Translations under genes and position numbers: made by a program
Notes under the pieces: model-generated
The model's database searches: none
The model's input: the letters and a program-made list of their open reading frames with translations, nothing else
What the model was told of the DNA's origin: nothing
Source of the DNA: Cyanoderma ruficeps
Taxonomy: Eukaryota; Chordata; Aves; Passeriformes; Timaliidae
Assembly (NCBI GenBank): GCA_008694505.1
Contig: VZDJ01007747.1
Location: 30,732,574-30,796,573, forward strand
Length of the DNA: 64,000 bases
Direction of reading: 5' to 3'
Shown here: positions 13,601-28,600 of the stretch, piece by piece
Numbering within the stretch: position 1 is the stretch's first letter
Layout of the letters: each line of letters opens with the position of its first letter

Positions 13601-16600
13601 GTCTAAGGCTTGAGTAAACTGAAATAATTGCTTGGAATGATCCCTTTTTTTCCCCCCAATACGGTCACAATTCAAAACATGTCTTGAATGATAAAACTGA
13701 CTGATCCTCCAAGTGCCTTCTAGACCATCAGTAACTTTCATGTTCAGCTGGCAAGCTAATATAAAAATGTATCACATACACATCGGCTAAGTTTTGGAGC
13801 CAAATTTAGTTCACATCCCATGGATGTTTGATACTTTGCTTGTGAGGAGTTTGCTCTTTCTATAATCAGTAATTTTAATATGTTATAGTTCACACTTGTG
13901 TAATGAACAAGAAAAACAGCAAGATATTTCTGCTGTTCAGATGAGTAGTAATATAATGCAAATACAGCAACATGCCTAAATGGAAGACAGTTTAAACATG
14001 CAAAATCTGTGGCTGGAATAATTTTCTAAAAATGTCTTATAGATTGCTTCAGTTACAGAAAAAAATTACACTATGAGTTTAAGTTGTAGGAATTATTAAT
14101 CAGATGTCTAAATTAATCAACATAGGTGTTATTAAGCAACATAGATGATATAACTGCATGTCTTGCTCAACATGTTATTTTGTAGATAATGAACATATTT
14201 TATTACTATTTATATTATATTATNTATATTATATTACTTCAAAACCTGAAAATATATTTATCAAATTAATGGCAAACATATCACAAAATTATTCATTGCT
14301 TTTAAAACCAAATAAGCAATTTTATAAATATGCTGTCATTGATTATGCTAGGTCTTAGACTGACTATATCTCTGTTAGTGTGATAGGTGCTAAGCAGATA
14401 CTTAAAAAAAAAATTAAAAATAAAACACCCAAAGTTAGTGTCATTAATCTCTTCAATATTACCTTTCTTCTACCATAGCCCCAGATTAATATGGTCATTT
14501 CAGTTTCTTTAGATATTTACAGCAAATAAGAAGCCACAGAAATGAGGAGCAAGAAGATTGTCATTTGATACTCCAGCGTATTTTCTAGCAATACAATCTA
14601 TTGAAAATAAAGCAAAACAGTGCTATAACACAGAGAATACATTAGCACGGAACCAAGGGATGGCTTTAAGGTTAGGAGAATAAGTACACACTACACAACA
14701 ATGTAGGCTTTTTGTAGTCCTAAATCAATGTCTGCACAAGTTTTTAATACATCTGAAAAAAGACATTGACTGCAGTATTAAAGTACTCCTGCACAACAAC
14801 CTGCATCTTTAACAACATTCTTTTTACATGTATTCACAGCAACAGCCAAGTGCCTAATTTGAGGATTTGCAGTGAGCTTTCTAAATTATATCTATATACG
14901 AGTTGGTCATTTGTAATAACTGAAATCCATGCACCTTTAAGAAAAGGAAAGTGAGAAACCAAGGTAAGTGAAAATAGGCTTAAAAGACAACTGACCTTTC
15001 TCCACTTCATTCAGATTAGCAGCTTGCAGTGACAAAGACAGAAGAGACAAGAGACTTTTTACATTGTAATACAACAGCATAGCACATTAAGCTAATGCAC
15101 AACTATAGCAGCAGAGAGGTTGATATAGCAAACGAAGCAAGCTTCAAAGTCTCACCTCCAGCAGAACACAACAAACAGAAGGGTAAGAAGTACATGCCAC
15201 CGGTGGCGTAAGAGAGGTTTTACTTCTGGATCAGTTAGTTCTGTGATCTAATGACTGATGACAATGAGCAAGAAAAATGATTATCTGTAATCTATAGAAT
15301 GTACATAAAATGACCTGAAGTTTACTAGACTGGGGTTAAAATAAAGGAGATGGTAATGTTAAGAGAATAGCAAGATTAAAGAGTGCAGGACATAGTGAGA
15401 TATTTTATATGTTTTATTTTTCCAGGTTCCATCAGAAACCCTGAATGTCTGTTGATTCCATTTGCTTACTGTTGTGTCACAGTTACAATCTGTCATCCTA
15501 AGAAAGCTCATATTATAGTGCAAATACCACTTTGTCTTTCCACCTGCAACTGTGGTGGTTGCTGTAAAACTTAACTGCGGCAGAGCAAAACCGATTCCTG
15601 ATTCGTGTGCAACAACAACATAATAAGCTTTCTAATTGCTTGTTTTTAAATCAACACAATATAGTTGAGAAGCATTGATTTTCAAGGGATTGTTAGAAAA
15701 GTCAAAAAGAGACTGTTAGGTTTTACACTGCAACATTCTTTGTAGTTCATTTCAGATTCTAACACGCCCTCCACATAAAAATAAGACTTCAAAGAAGAAT
15801 GATTTGTATTTCATACCAGCATGTTTCAGCTGACTTCTTCCTTATACTGTGCTACTGGAATGTAAAACATATTTGCAGATAATCATTCACCCAGAAAAAT
15901 ATTCTGGGATGGTGCAATTCCATGTTGAGTATGTATATGCTGTGACATGTTGAACAAAGACAATTCAGAGTGTTGTCAACCGAATTAAAAGAGGACAGGA
16001 GAAGCCTACAGTGGCATTTTCTTAGTATATACACTGTGCCTCTTCGAGTTCAGGGATTTTCTGAGCTAGAGATCAATACCTCTGAATTTAAAAGTCTTTG
16101 TATATACTGAATATGAATATATAGCTTGTTTTCCTGATTATTAAGGTACTTTTGGCCAGCTAGTACAAGAATTCATTTAGTGAAAAATCCTTCCATAAAA
16201 AACAAACATCAGAAATATGCATTTCTGATTTTGACCTGTTAGAACAGATATCAAAATCCAAATGTTTACAAAGTTCCTCATGAAAATCACTCTATATATA
16301 CTTGATCGGGATTCTGTTATTTATCTTTCAACTCAGGTTATAGGCCAGAGAAAAAGAAAAGTTCTAAAAATTATTTGGTACCTCATACACACTTGAGGAA
16401 ACCGTACAATTACTTTATATTCTGAACATTACCCTTTTTAGATTCTCATGTGTCCAGACTGCTTTCAATCTAATTCTTAACACTGAAGGTTATGTATTAT
16501 GCAAGACCGTTGATAACAGATATGAGGACCCCTTGGCTAGCTCAATGTTTTACATTTTCACCTTATAACTTACGTCAAAAATCACCTAAGGTCTCACACA

Positions 16601-19600
16601 TTGTGTCCTATTCTTAGATGCTTCATATAATAGATAGTATATTGTAGAATTCTATACTTTAATCTGTGTAATGGAAAAGCTAAATTTTTGCTACAATTAC
16701 TATAAAATGAGTTGATGCTCTCATGATGCATTTAAAAAACAGGTGTCTTTTTTTAAAAACAAGTGTTGAAAAAAGTCTGATGAGCTAGTGTAAATTCTCA
16801 ACAGTTTTTAACTGGGAGATTAAACTTACTGATTAGAAATACATTGTTTTGATTTCTTTTAGAGCTCGTGAGAAGACTCACCTACTCACGTGTCTTACTG
16901 ACTTTAGTAGAGATTATGAGGAGGCATTGTATGTGTAAAACTCACAGTATGGTTATGATAAAATTATGCACAGATATGAAACACATTTAAAAATGCATTT
17001 TCTTGTATTTTGACTAAAGAAGCAAAACTGCAATACAAACATCAAAAAATTATCAATATTCTCTCCTTTTTTCTCTATCCATAGAGATATATAGAGAAGT
17101 GCTTCCATTTTTATTTCAACTGTAAGTTTAAAACTTACATTTCATTTACAATACTCCAAAAATGCAACAGGCACACTTAATCAACCTTTTAGGCTAGCAC
17201 CTAGCTACAGACAATCCTTTGTATCCACTTCATGGATATTCAATAAAAAGCAAGGTATATTCCCATGGCATACTGTGAATCTGACAAGCTATGGACTCTT
17301 AACAGTTAAAGGCACCCAAAGTAAGGTTGAAAATGTAGATATGAGCAACACAAGTTAAAAACACCTGCAAAGCTGCAGAGGAGGAATGCACCTGCAAGGG
17401 AACGATCTCCTATGTAATGGGTATATGAAGCCTCTTACCATGAAACCACTGAAAAGCAATACTGGACTGATGTGACTTTGCTTTGCACTCCTCCAGCCTA
17501 CACAAGAGAATACCTGATCCCATTTTTAAAGGAGATAGCAACTGATCCCAGGGGAGCTGAACTTGACTCTCATATACCTGAAGTATTAGTTGTAGGAGAA
17601 CTGCTGTTTCTACTCCCTGAGGCTTACCTCTTATTTCTTTCCAAGGCTCAAATTGTCAATTGCACTTAGATGTTAATACTGGTACTTGGCAAAACAGTAT
17701 TTTCTCTCATGAGAAAATTATGTTTATCCTTCCACAGATGGATCATCCACATATGGTTAAATAGCTTTTTGGCTTTTTTACTGCTTTAGATATTGTAGCT
17801 TATCCTGCATGGGGAAGTTTCTACCAAACATCTACCCAGAATAAGTACTGGATGAATACCTCTGTTAGATTATGAAATTGCATTTCTTATACTTGTGTTT
17901 CAACATCCTCACTTGCTGTGCATTCCCAATATTTAAATACTGATTTTAAATTTGAATACCCTAAAACATGGGACCAATCCAACAGTCTGTAGAAGTAGCA
18001 ATGGAAACACTTTGGATGAGAAAGGAGTAAATTGGGTTTTCAATAAATAAAATTAATTTATGCATTCACCTCCCCTTACAGTTTCCCAGAGCTCAACTTT
18101 GATCAATGACAGTAAAAATCTAGGATGACAGAGTAGAATTAATTCCAAAATTATGGTTGATCTTACATTTCTTTTTTATGCATTTCAAATAATAATGAAT
18201 TTGAACTCTATGTTCTTTCTAGCGGTCAACTGATAGAAAATAGATCTGTCTGGTTAGAAGAGCTTTAAAAGGTATCAATGCAAACAACAGATCCTACTTC
18301 CTCTGTGCTGCTGTTCCAACTATCCTCCATTCCCACAGAGACCATGACAGCAAGCAAGAGATCCTCTGTCACAAAGAGGAAGATACGCTTTGGCTTGGCT
18401 GCCAACTGACAGAAACAAAAGACACTTGTCTTTTTATTCTGTGCAGGAAGCATCACACTCGGTATTAATATTTCTAGTGGAGTACAGGACAGCATTCAGG
18501 GGTGTCAAATACAGTTCCCCGATGGCACAGAAAAATTCTTTATAGTAAAATGAGGATTAAGGATAAAAGCAGAATATTTTTTCAGATTTCTACAGCTATG
18601 GAGGTCCTCCACTGGGGTACCTAGGCAAACAGTAAGGAGGGGCACATTTTGAATGACCCATTAAATATAAAAACGCTGTAATTTTAAAACTAAAAAAGGA
18701 ATTAATGAAGGGACATTAAATCTAGTTTGACTACAAACCATAAAGGAGAAAAAAAATGGAGGGACACCTGGTATTAAGTCAGTTGTAGAGTAACTACTAA
18801 TATACCTGCAAAGTAGAAAATATTACTGTTCTGCTAGGAATTCTTGAATTACCTGTGCTTTGTCTTATACTCCTACCTGTATATTCAGGTGGACAAAGGC
18901 AAGTATAGTTATTAATTCCATCCACACAAGTAGAATTGTTTTCACAGTCATTGTCTTCACAGTCATCAACATTTACTTCACAGTTTTCACCTTCAAATCC
19001 ATCGGCACAAGTGCACCTGTAATACAGAAAACCAAAAAACACATGGACATTTTAGGTGGGGAGTCCAGACACGGAGTTCTGTAATTAATAGAATTACATT
19101 AGAATTATAATATTCCACAACAGAACATGGTTGATATAATGTAAAAAGCCTTTATTTTAAACAATTCCAGAGCCTCTTTTGTAATTTAAATTACAGAAAA
19201 ATGCTTCTAAAGTCATATCTTAGTCTTTAGTATAGGGACCCTGCTAAATTAAACCATGGGGCATTGCTTTTGGAAAGTATTCTTCCTTTACATTGTTAGA
19301 TTATATGTCTTATGGAAAGTGATCCTTTTGGTTCTTTAAGGTTAAGTACATAGAAAATACTGTGGATTCAGTGATTAGTATATAATAGTAGTTTTCCACA
19401 ATCATTCAGTCAAATGCACCAAAATAAACCTCTCTTTAATGTACATGCATTCATATAAAAAACCAAAGTCTGCATAAATTCTTCAAAGCAGTAATTTATT
19501 TTTTGTTTTTAATCATGTTTCTGCAAAACAAATACATCAAAATAGATAGTAGATGTAGAAGCCACTCAAACAAGAATTCACATACAGTTTCACGTAATTT

Positions 19601-22600
19601 GCACTACCTGTAATTTCTGAAGCTTTCACTATGAGATTGCTTTGATTTTCAAAATATGTAGTGTTCAAACAAATAAATGAAAAAGGTCAAATTCTGAGGC
19701 ATGACTAGGTCAACTTAAATTTTTGAGGCATAGTATTAGGATGTCTACACTTAAAATTGAATAGAAGACTATTTAATCCTTGGGCTGAATTTGGATTAAA
19801 AGTAAGAATAATGTCATAACGGATTGTAGGATAATGAATTGTATTTTTTTGAAGTGTCATTTCTAACAAGCTTGAGGTGTAGATTGTAAAATGACTAATA
19901 ATCTCATATAAGAATGCTAAAGAACTTTATTTCATAATTCATGAAGTACATCTGGAGTAATTGTACTGTGTGATTAAATAACTCAAGATTAAAAATGCTC
20001 ACAGCATGTTTATCTGCTGGCATAGTGAGTTTCAAATGAATCATTAATTTTCTGTTTCACTGGGATTTACATTTTATCATTTACATGCTGTCTGTTGAAG
20101 TAATACACACAACAACAGATGAATTATGAGATTTTTTCAGCAGGGATCTAGCTAGCTATTAATTAACATAATGGAGTCAATACTATGCTGTCTTGACCTG
20201 ATATGCCTCAACTAATCACAGTCATTTGTTACTGTTTTTAACAGATTCAAAGCTCTAGAAGCTTTCCAAGGATGGCCAAAAGTTCTGAAAACTTCCAAAG
20301 CACTAAAAATCTGCCTTTGTGGTGCTCTCACCAGCACACAGAGAGAATCTAAAGATTATCACCAACATTAGTTTACCATAAAATCTCAGTAGTTTTCCAT
20401 CCTGTTATTACAATTAAAAAACCTACCAGAAACCATCTTTTTCTCCTTCTTTCAAATGACAAGTTCCACCATGGTGGCACGGGTTACTAATGCAAGCATG
20501 AATGGGAACATCACAGTCTTGACCCTACACAGGGAGCAAAAATTATAACGTAAGAAGAAAATACAGACACTAGTGGAAGGGAGAAAAAGAACACTTAAAG
20601 GTTTTTAAGGGTAAGCTTACATTTCAATGAGCTTTTTCCACCTCATGCAGTACCTACCTTGAAACCATATGGGCATGTACATCTGTAGAAGTCAACTGGA
20701 TCATTATTGCAGGTTCCATCATTTTTACATGGATTTGATAAACAGGGATTACACTTTGCAAGAATATTAATGTCCACAGACCCTTAAAAATAAAAATTGG
20801 ATAGTCAGAAACAAGCAACTAATAATTTACATTGGACAGGATCTATCTGACATTTTGCTTTAAATTTTAAAATATACTTTAGACCTTATGGTGTTTCTAT
20901 ATTAATGAAATGCTGAACTGTCCTTCATTTTTTTGATGCGACCAAATAAATCTGGGATTGGATTTTTGGTTTAAGTATCACTTTCTAGTTTTTGTTAAGA
21001 AGCTGACACCTAAGTGATTTCCATATTCCTATTCTCTGAAAGCTGTACAGTTCTGATCCATAATTACCTTTCCTTTGTATTATCAAAATGAAGAATACAA
21101 TTTCAGCTTTTGTTCTGTTATGGAGTAGGAATTGCCTGAGAGAAAATGGGCTATCAGTTTTCAATCGTTCTCATGATGGTGTTACTGAAAACATTTCTTT
21201 AAATGCATTTTTGTTTTAACATATTTTTTATCTGCAGGATCACACAGATGGTAAAATGAAATGGCAAAACTACCTGCAAATTTCTTGAAAATTTGCAAAC
21301 TGTAATGTAAATTGCGTTGTCCAAGCTATCTCACCATAAACTCTATACTGTGTCTTTCCTCCTTATGGGTCAGCCACAGTTCTGTGCATTACTGTGTTAG
21401 TTGAGCCCACAAATCATGTAAACTGTACCTCAAACCTATGTGCAAGTGAAGACTGCAATCCACGCTTGCAGTCTAGCTTCAATTAATGATTATAATGAAA
21501 GACATCTGAAACGGAAAATGACAAAACCCTACGTTGTGGAACCCAGACTTGCGCTTTGACTTACACAAATCTTATCTCTGTTATATAGGTTTTTTTTTTG
21601 TTTGTTTGTTTGTTTGGNTGTTTGGTTTTTTTTTTCTGTAGTTTCCTGGTTTTACAGCCATTTTTTGGGGAATTTTCAAGTTAGAAGCCAAACTCCTGGG
21701 GCCTTCTAGAGAAAATACCTGATTCCTCTGTAAGAGGTTTTACAGGAAATGAGCTAAACTGCAAAGTTTTCAAAGCTAAAAGGGCTTTGCTCAGATACAG
21801 ATTTTTAAATTAGATTGCTTTACTTTCTTATTTTTCTTTGCAAATTAATCTCATATTAACTGTAAAGGGGCTGGCCTGGAAGGAAACCATGTGATTGTAA
21901 GGATCAAGTAAGGAGTGTTAGACGAAGAGTGGGTGACCTTTTAATTTTTTTTTTTTTAATCTGCAGTTGCTGGTATCCTTCTGTGTCACAACTTGCAAGC
22001 AGAACACGGTAATATGTGATAAAGTGCTTATTGCCAAAGCCATAATCTGTATGGACAGTTAATTTTTTTTTCTCTTCATTACATTATTTTGAAAGAGAAA
22101 TCTATACCTGGTCAAAGTACCTGTTAGAGCTGCACACAGGCGAGGTAGGAAAGTTGAAACAAATATAGACTCAACATCTAGAAAGTCCTGACTGTAGTCT
22201 AGACTATTGCTTATTATTGAGTATATTAGGAGGTTCTATGAAAAAAAATTAAGTGAAAGAGGCACATACATAAAAATTTGTAATACTGTGCTGTAACCTG
22301 GAAGTCAATCCTCCCTTCTATTTATTCTGAATATTATATCCTTTTTTCAACTTTTCATGCCATAAAATGCTAATTAATTGGCACAAATTAAAAAACATTC
22401 AGTAACTAAGGTTTTGTTCCCAAATGGATTAGCACTCTAAATTTCACTTCTAAAACAGAGACAGAAAATGGGAACCTAAGTCTCAACAAGAGAATAAGCA
22501 ATTATTATCTGATTATTATCTGATTTTTGTACTTTTTTTATTTCAAACTAATGTATATGTAGTATCCAATATAAATGAATATTTTGATTTATCATTCTTC

Positions 22601-25600
22601 AGTTGTAAGATCAAAAAAAAAGTAAAGGTAGCTTTGGAACCTATTTTCATTTTCACTATACTGTCCCTTTATTCTTCCTGCTTGCACGTGTTAAAAGACT
22701 TGTATATGAAAAAGAATTTGGTTTATAACACATTGGTTAGTTTAGTTTTTCAAATTGTAGACATCTATGTTTTTGAATATGCCCTGAGGAAAAAAAATTT
22801 CTTTTTTAAACCAAGAAAACCTATCAGTATTTTATTAACATAGATATATACATCTAAGCTAAGATGTTTTAAGAAAAGCCATGACACGAATGGTCTCAAG
22901 CCAGCTTCTAGAGAAACCTGTGGCAAGAAAACCTTTAAGCTGTGACATTTTATGACTCCTCTCTTGTATATGGCCTCTAAAGCAGTATTTACACTGCTAA
23001 TGAAATCACCAATTTTACTACAATGCAATTGGAGTAATAATTTCAGTTAGATACTCAGATTTTAAACCCAGACTTCTGAAATAAAAAAACCCGTTAATAC
23101 AATATACCAAATGATATATCTTGAACAATCATCTGTAAATTAATCACAGAGGAAAACGAACAGTACACATGCATGTCTTAGGAAAAGTCTGCTTCAGGTA
23201 CACAAAAGGAAGGTCAGAAGGTCTGTTCTTAAGCAGATCACCCATTCCAGATCTGCTTATAACCTTACCTGGTATCAGAAAACCACAAGGCCCTGGAATC
23301 TCTAGAAGCAGGGCATGGATGATAAAGAGGTAAAAGTAAAAGATTGAGAAGCTGTTAGAGGCCGCATTAAAAAAATTAAAGAAAAAAACCACCCAAAACC
23401 GTAAAAAATAACTGGAAGAAGAAAATATTAATGGATGATTCCTGCAGTAAAAGAATTCATAAAATTAGAGTAAGGTAAAGGGACTTGGATGAGCTTTAAA
23501 ACTGAGATGAGACTTTGCTGTAAAACACCATTTTCACTGGGAACTATTCATTATGTAGGTAAAATTCAAGCACCCAATTCACTAGAAATTGAATCCGTGG
23601 ATAGTGATAGGAAGGAATTACATACTACTCTTTTCCTGTAAATACATATACAGTACAGACCATCAACAGATACTCTGAAAACAGCCCTTTCATTCACAGG
23701 CAAAAAAATTGGTTTTAATAGGAACACAGCATCTTCCTAATTTCTATTATTCAGCAGTTCACTTTTAAGCAAAAGATAAAATTACTTCTCTTTTAGCAAC
23801 AGACTCAAAATGTCTAACAGGACAATCATGTCACTGAAAAGCTGCTGATTTGCAATCTAATTGTGAGCATCTTCACAGGACAGTGGCAGGAAAATTATTT
23901 TCTTTCAAAGGTATTCATAATACCAGATCTCCACTCTTGGAAGTGAAACAAATACACAGTCCTTACCCTGCGTAATAATATAAAGAATCTTTTCTGATGG
24001 GCAAGAGGGAGTAAGACATAATTTCTGGATTGTCTGACAGAAACATAACAATGATTATAGGCAGAAGTGATACAGTTTGTAAAACTGACAAAGCTGGAAA
24101 ATAACTAAACATGTTCCTCACGTCCATGTAAATATTTTTTCATTTGTATCCCTATGACAGCGTGCAATGAAAGCATATCTACAATACTGTTCAGTGGATG
24201 CTGGTAGAGAAACTGATCACACTGGCCAGCAAATGTCCTACCTAAAATGAGGCTAAGAGACTTTGCAACAGAGGACTGTCATACGTAATGAACACTGGCA
24301 TGACCTCAGAGATGTACTGGTGAAAAATTTCAAGAAGGATTCAGAGGGAAAAAAAATTCACTAGCATCACAAGTAACAAGATGGCTTCCAGTCATATTTA
24401 TATATTAAAAAAACAAACCCAAAAAGAAAAACAAACAAACAAACAAAAACAAAAAACCAAAAAAAAAACCCAACCCTTTTTGGACCGAAAGTCTAAAGAG
24501 AAAGGATTAGAATAAATAATAGATTAAATACGCAGTAAAGAAAATCTTCGGATAAGACAAACTTTGTCAAAGTCCCAGTGCCTTGCTTTTATAAGAACAA
24601 AATGACAAAGGGATAAAGCTCACTTTTGAAGATACATTAAAAGATGAATAAGTCAAAACAACTTGAAGATCACCTAGACACTGAGAATAAGTTACTTCTA
24701 CAAGACTAAAGAACACCTGATGCCTCAGAAATCACGAGCTTAGCAATGGCTTACAAATACAAGAACACTTTTTTTTTCTTTTTAAATTGGAGTTTCAATG
24801 TTTTTAAATCAGGACCATGAAAAATGAGGCTACAGTAGTAGTTTTCTGTGTTTTCAAAATATTTAAGATGGGATAAATAAGTGGAAAAGAGAAAGATTAA
24901 ACAGCAAACAAACCAAGTTCTCACTTGATGTAAAGTAAAAGGGTACTTTTGTAAAAAGTGATAGTACAGCTCAGAAAAAGAACCTAGGAATTAACAGACA
25001 ATAATATAAGTTGTGATATAAATGCAGCAGTACTGGTACCAACATGGAGTTAAATACCCTGAGGCATCTGCCTGTTTAACAACATTTTAGATCGAGACCT
25101 CTATAGTGGTTATCACATTCCTTTATCTACCTTTTTCTTGGTTTGCTTTTGGTTTGGTATGGTCTGTGCTTTCTTCTGAAATATCAGAGACATATTATAC
25201 ATTTAATTGCAGACTGCAAGGATTATGGATGTATTTCCAGTTCTTATAGTAAACAGCTTGAAGGAAAAATGCTGAGGGAAGTGTAGATGTTTAAACTCTT
25301 ATCCATGACTGAGCCACTACAAAGTACCTGTGTACATCCTGTACTTTGATGTACTATGTACATCATGAGGAATACTGTACTGCAAGTCCAAAGACTTTTT
25401 TCTCTATTTATTTTAAAAGAGATACGAATTAAAATCTTTAAAATAAATACATTTCCTGAATGGAACCAATGACTATATCCTTAAGTATGAATAATAATGA
25501 CAAGGCTAAGTTAAGATGTTCTAATAAATGTATTTTGAGTACAAGACTTAGTTCACAGCTCAACTATTTGTAAAAATTAAACATTGACGCTTCAAAGGAA

Positions 25601-28600
25601 AAAAAACCAGCAACAGTACCTTGGCAAGTAAATTTCTTAGAAGGAGTTGTGAGAAGAAGTTTATCTGCCATTTCTCCAGGACCAGCACAACGTGCAATAC
25701 CAGGTTCTTTGTATTCTGATTTTACCCAGTCAGATAGCCACTGCATATTACAATCGCAATAAAGAGGATTTGCTCCAATAGCCCTGTGGAAAAAAGACAA
25801 ATAAAAAAGTGAGTCAAGTTTTAAATGGCTGCTTTTTAAACAAGAAGCCAGAAAATGAGTTGGCAAAAACCATTCAAAACACAAACCTGCTCTCCCACCA
25901 CCAAACTCCTGTTACAGCACTAAGTGTCTGGATTTGGGTTCTAGATCAGGAAGTGATAGTTTTAGTAGAAACATAGTCCAGAAATCTAGATATTCTTAAT
26001 AGCCCTAAGCGTGAACTTTGGTCAGCTAATACCAACTAGCTCAGTTTCACTGTTATTTTGTAATGGTGAAGATCAGCTGCATCAGCAGAGTGAAACTGAT
26101 ACTGGGCAATTTAACAAGATAACAAGAATAAAGTATTTCTTCTCAAGCAATCAAGACAATTCCACAGAGTTCTGCCCTGATATTTCTCCTTTTCAGTTTA
26201 TGGCACCCAGGCTGGTACATACCATCTGTTTCTAAGTTTCCAAATTGGATTTAATTATTTCCTCTTTGGAGCTGCCTCACTGAACTCACAACTATGTGCA
26301 GAATTCTGTAAAAGTTCTCTGCTGCATGAGAAAATAAAACCACATTATCCTAGCTTTGCAATAGTTACATAAGAATTGCTTCATTATGAAAGTAAATCTG
26401 TTTCTTTAAATGGTAATCCGTGTGACTTTTTTTAATTAAAAATAATTTAGCTAGAGATTTTTAGAATTACTTTCTGTAACAGCTTTTTAAGTGTTTATTT
26501 TCTCTGCTAGAAACTATAAATACTCTTAAAACTCTGAAAACAATGAGACATTGTGTAGTTAATTAGGAGGATTGAAGCCTTGTGCTATTCTGTAAAGATG
26601 TACTCATGTTCCTTTTAAGAAATACAGTAATCATGGAGCTTTTAACAGATAATCTCAACATGTGCAAACACTGTCAAATGGTTGTATTAGAATATCTTCC
26701 TTCTCCAGATGTTTCAATACTTTCCACAGCTTTGAATCCGTGTGTCTTCTAGAGATACAAGAAAGTCTTTGGCAAGCAAAGGCAATAGGAACTACCAGAG
26801 CTGAAACACTCTTTTCTGCCCCACTGAGCAGAAAGCCCTCTCATATTAACTTTTTAATAAATTCAAGCTGTACTCAAGAAAATATACATATTTGTTCAGT
26901 CAGGCTTAACTCAGAGCAGAAAAAAAGGAGGTTTAGGAACAAGGGAACTTCCCATGCAAGGAGAAACACCTAGAATTTGCCCATTCTGCATTTGCAAAAG
27001 TGGATTACAGCCTGAACTAACATAATTGTTCTGCTAAAATCAGAATATTAACAAGGATAACTGGTATCCATTAAGAAAAAAGCACCAGCAACAATAAAAT
27101 CTATCCAAATTTTACTGATATTTCATGCAGATAAATTAGTTTAATAGTAGCATTTGAATGAATTATCAATGACTGAAAGTTTAATCAGTATGAAATTTCT
27201 GAGAGCTAAATATAAATGTCCAATACTGAATGAGAGACAAATAATTAAGTTTTTAATAACTGTGGCTGTTCAGAAACTTAAACCCCCAGATACATCTAAA
27301 GGCACTAGTCAACATAGTCCTCAAAGTTTTAACTATCCATAAACACCACAAGGTTTGCAGAAGGTAGCTTGTTCTAATTTAGGTTCCAAATGAAAATTAA
27401 AAACCAGAAAACTATTGCCTCAATTTTTTTCTGATATCAGATGTGATGTGTTTAGTGTCAAGTTAACAAGACACAGAATCATAGAATAATTTTCATCTGT
27501 TCTTACCGCCTGCACAAAGCAGGGCTGCCTTGGTAGTCAGAGCTACTTAGGGCTGTTTCCAACTGAGCTCTGAAAATCTCCAGGAATGAAGATTCTCCTG
27601 CTTCTTTGGGCAACCTGGCTGAATCATCCTCACAGTGAAGAATTTTTCATTATGTTCAATGAAATTTCCCTTGTTGCAGGTTTTGGTGCTTTACTCCGAT
27701 TTTTCACTGTGCACCTCTGAGTCTCCATCACTGCTGTAATCCTTAAACTTGAAGACTTGTAGGTCTCCCCTTTCTTTGGGCTGGATAAGCCCAGTTCCTG
27801 TAGCTTCTCCTGACAGCTCATGCAATCTAGCCACCTCCCAACCCTGCTTGCCTCTATGCAGGATTTGCTGTAGTTCATAATCACCTGCTTTGTACTGGAG
27901 CAACTGGACACATATTCCAGATGTGGCTTTAGGAGGGCCAAGCAGAAAAGAGGGACCAGTGTCCTCTATCCCCTGGCTGTTCACTTTCAAATTTAGCCCA
28001 GTGTCTTTAACCTTCATTTCCATGAGGACACAGGGCAGAGAAGTTCAACTTGCAGCCCAAGCAGCAGGCCAGGATTTTTCTGCTGGGATGCTGCAAGCTC
28101 TCTGGCCAGTGCCCAGCCTCTGAACAAGCCTGAGCTTCTTCCAGAGAACTTCTTTGCATTGTCTTTGTTTGGCTATATGAAACTGGCTAAGCCAATAAAA
28201 TATATATAAAAACAGCAACAAAAAGTATACCAGTTGAATACTTACAGGTGTGATAATGCTGAAAGATCATTAAAGGCTCCTTCAGGAACAACAGAAATAT
28301 CATTTCCATGCAAAGACCTTAAAGAGAAAAGAAACTATATAATACCAAAGCATAAAAAATCATCAGGTTAACTTGGCAAAAAGTCTTCAGCTTTTCACAT
28401 TTTTTTGTCTTCCAGTTCCTCAGTGTTTCCAACTGTTTGTGGTTTCATGCTTTTTTGGTAAGGTCTAACTGGCAGCTTATTTGTCATTTGATTTTTTTTT
28501 TTTTGCATCCTGGATTTTTATAAGAAATATAAATGCTGTAATTATTTTAAAATTGAAAAATAAAAGTTGATAAAGTACGCACAGTTATGCAAAGTAACAA

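Larger units (their letters stand above)
7422..18876. other. SLIT2 largest intron of the window (EGF3)
   Basis: 11455 bp of AT-rich sequence inside EGF3. I recognise one CR1 fragment (11684-12060), an A/C-rich tract (12310-12440) and a TA-rich patch with a single N (14200-14240). No exon, RNA gene or other transposon is evident. Confidence 0.75.
20783..25619. other. SLIT2 intron between D4 and EGF1
   Basis: 4837 bp. It contains a T/G-rich tract with one N (21589-21640) and an A/C-rich tract (24413-24475). I see no transposon I can name. Confidence 0.75.
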
